NCBI GenBank assembly: GCA_035370465.1
Contig: DAOOVW010000003.1
Coordinates: forward strand, 1 to 53,398
Reading direction: 5' to 3'
DNA: 53,398 nt
From: a bacterium
GTDB lineage: Bacteria > Ratteibacteria > UBA8468 > B48-G9 > JAFGKM01
The notes under the pieces: model-generated
Seen by the model: only the letters and a program-made list of their open reading frames with translations
Database searches by the model: none
Told to the model about the DNA's origin: nothing
Program-made: the position numbers and the translations under genes
Part shown: in pieces, positions 52,619 through 53,398 of the stretch
Layout of the letters: each line of letters starts with the position of its first letter
Position numbering within the stretch: position 1 is the first letter of the stretch

Positions 52619-53238
52619 AATTACATGGTAATTTTTTCCTTTCAGGTATCATTTTTGGGTTTTCCTTTTGTCTCATAAACTGTGGGCTTTTACTTTTTCC
52701 TGTTGTTGGAGAAGGAAGTCATAACTACAAACAGGGATTATTGAAAGGCATTCTTTTTAATTTCGGTAAGATATTTTCTTATTCTTTTTATGGTGGAATT
52801 GCCTCTTATTCGCATTTTCTTTTAAAAACATTTATTGAAAGTAAGTATTCATTTATTGTCGGTGGTATTTTTCTTATTATTTATGGTATATGGTTCTTCT
52901 TAAAAACAGGTGGAAAATATGTAGTGGCAGGAAAATTTCAAAAAATAAATTTACATATTTTTCTTTTAGGACTGATTTATGGCTTAGTTCCCTGTGGTCC
53001 TTTAATTGGATTCTTTTTATATGTTTTTTATGTCAGTAAAGGAATATTATTTGGAGTGATTTCTGGATTTCTTTTTGGATTAGGAGCAATTTTTGGACCT
53101 CTTACCCTTTGTATTTTCATCCCATATATCTGGAAATTTTTATATAGAAGTTCATTTAAGATATTTTTAAGATTGATTTCGTCTTTTATTTTTATATTCT
53201 GGGGTGTTAACCTAATTTTATTATCTCTTTCTCATTAG
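52615..53238 (+). CDS. DsbD/TauE-like six-helix membrane protein
   Basis: A 207-residue membrane protein with about six hydrophobic segments. TM1 contains Cys19 and Cys23 (FSFCLINCG), and a middle helix has GLVPCGPL (Cys127), the pattern of DsbD-like or CcdA-like thiol-redox transporters (DsbD_2/TauE). It may pass electrons across the membrane. It is coupled by ATGA overlap to the Memo-AMMECR1 gene. A GGAAATT/AATTTCC inverted repeat follows the stop at 53238-53252, without a T tract. Confidence 0.75.
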   Translation: MKLHGNFFLSGIIFGFSFCLINCGLLLFPVVGEGSHNYKQGLLKGILFNFGKIFSYSFYGGIASYSHFLLKTFIESKYSFIVGGIFLIIYGIWFFLKTGGKYVVAGKFQKINLHIFLLGLIYGLVPCGPLIGFFLYVFYVSKGILFGVISGFLFGLGAIFGPLTLCIFIPYIWKFLYRSSFKIFLRLISSFIFIFWGVNLILLSLSH

Positions 53239-53290
53239 GAAATTAAATTTCCCAATATAACCGCGGGGGTTAAATTCTCTAATATGTGAA

Positions 53291-53398
53291 GAGACTGTTG
53301 TGTCAAATAAAAATCTACTCGAAATACTAATTCGTTGAGACATTAAAAATCTACTCCAACACATTGTTTATTTTTCTCTTCTTTTTCTATTTCCATTT
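53291..53398 (-). mobile_element. End of a second copy of the 29-kb element (cut by the window edge)
   Basis: The DNA here is the reverse complement of 29439-29510 except for an extra repeat: two tandem end units, TGTGTCAAATAAAAATCTAC (from 53299) and TGAGACATTAAAAATCTACT (from 53336), where the 29-kb copy keeps one. It also matches the GGAAATAG...AACAATGTG stretch inside the other copy. No transposase is visible; any would lie beyond the window. Confidence 0.65.

Overview
The window is a low-GC bacterial chromosome segment of 53.4 kb, about 50 protein genes, one tRNA and many GC-richer intergenic repeats. LptB (LPS export), MreBCD-MrdA-RodA and lipoproteins point to a diderm, rod-shaped, peptidoglycan-containing cell. 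Tandem DUF4838 proteins, a toroid-type sugar enzyme, corrinoid methyltransferase parts and the base composition suggest an uncultured candidate-phylum bacterium, perhaps Omnitrophota/Ratteibacteria-like. That placement is inference from gene content only. Two blocks keep gene orders known from Firmicutes: efp-accB-accC-Asp23, and ispE-spoVG-glmU-prs.

Layout. 1-4.4 kb: a transglutaminase-like protein, a large toroid-type protein and a solo HypB. 4.5-6 kb: a DUF4139 envelope protein. 6-8.2 kb: aroD and a PHP phosphoesterase, flanked by repeat clusters A and B. 8.2-11 kb: Asp23, AccC, AccB, EF-P. 11-11.6 kb: repeat cluster C. 11.6-19.9 kb (minus strand): HD-GYP receiver protein, a small translation-factor-like barrel, MreB, MreC, MreD, MrdA, RodA and a B12-type radical SAM protein. 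20-25.3 kb (plus strand): LptB, UppS, Dxr, a corrinoid-activation ASKHA protein and a UroD-like methyltransferase. 25.3-29.1 kb: MBL-fold hydrolase, Gfo/Idh/MocA oxidoreductase, ADP-forming acyl-CoA synthetase. 29.2-29.5 kb: a decayed IS or MITE. 29.5-34.9 kb: two DUF4838 proteins. 34.9-35.6 kb: an intergenic region with promoters, a leader ORF and two tiny basic proteins that standard gene calling would miss. 35.6-46.9 kb (minus strand): Prs, GlmU N-domain, tRNA-Gln, zinc-ribbon SpoVG, IspE, GrpE, LepB, a glycosyltransferase, TsaB, a DUF3108 lipoprotein, Mfd, macro domain, GNAT. 47-49.5 kb: ferredoxin-type aldo/keto reductase, sugar isomerase-like protein, glycine-zipper lipoprotein. 49.7-53.2 kb: a tightly coupled AmmeMemoRadiSam operon. 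The right edge holds the end of a second copy of the 29-kb element.

Most striking: (1) an AmmeMemoRadiSam operon in which both the radical SAM enzyme and the fused Memo-AMMECR1 protein carry signal-like N-termini and are translationally coupled to a DsbD/TauE-like membrane protein; (2) a two-gene operon of a 31-aa lysine-rich peptide and a 24-aa peptide resembling ribosomal protein bL37; (3) a SpoVG with an inserted four-cysteine zinc ribbon; (4) a strong promoter and near-perfect Shine-Dalgarno serving a 51-codon leader ORF that overlaps the large DUF4838 gene; (5) a mosaic family of intergenic repeats, one of which adjoins the aroD start.
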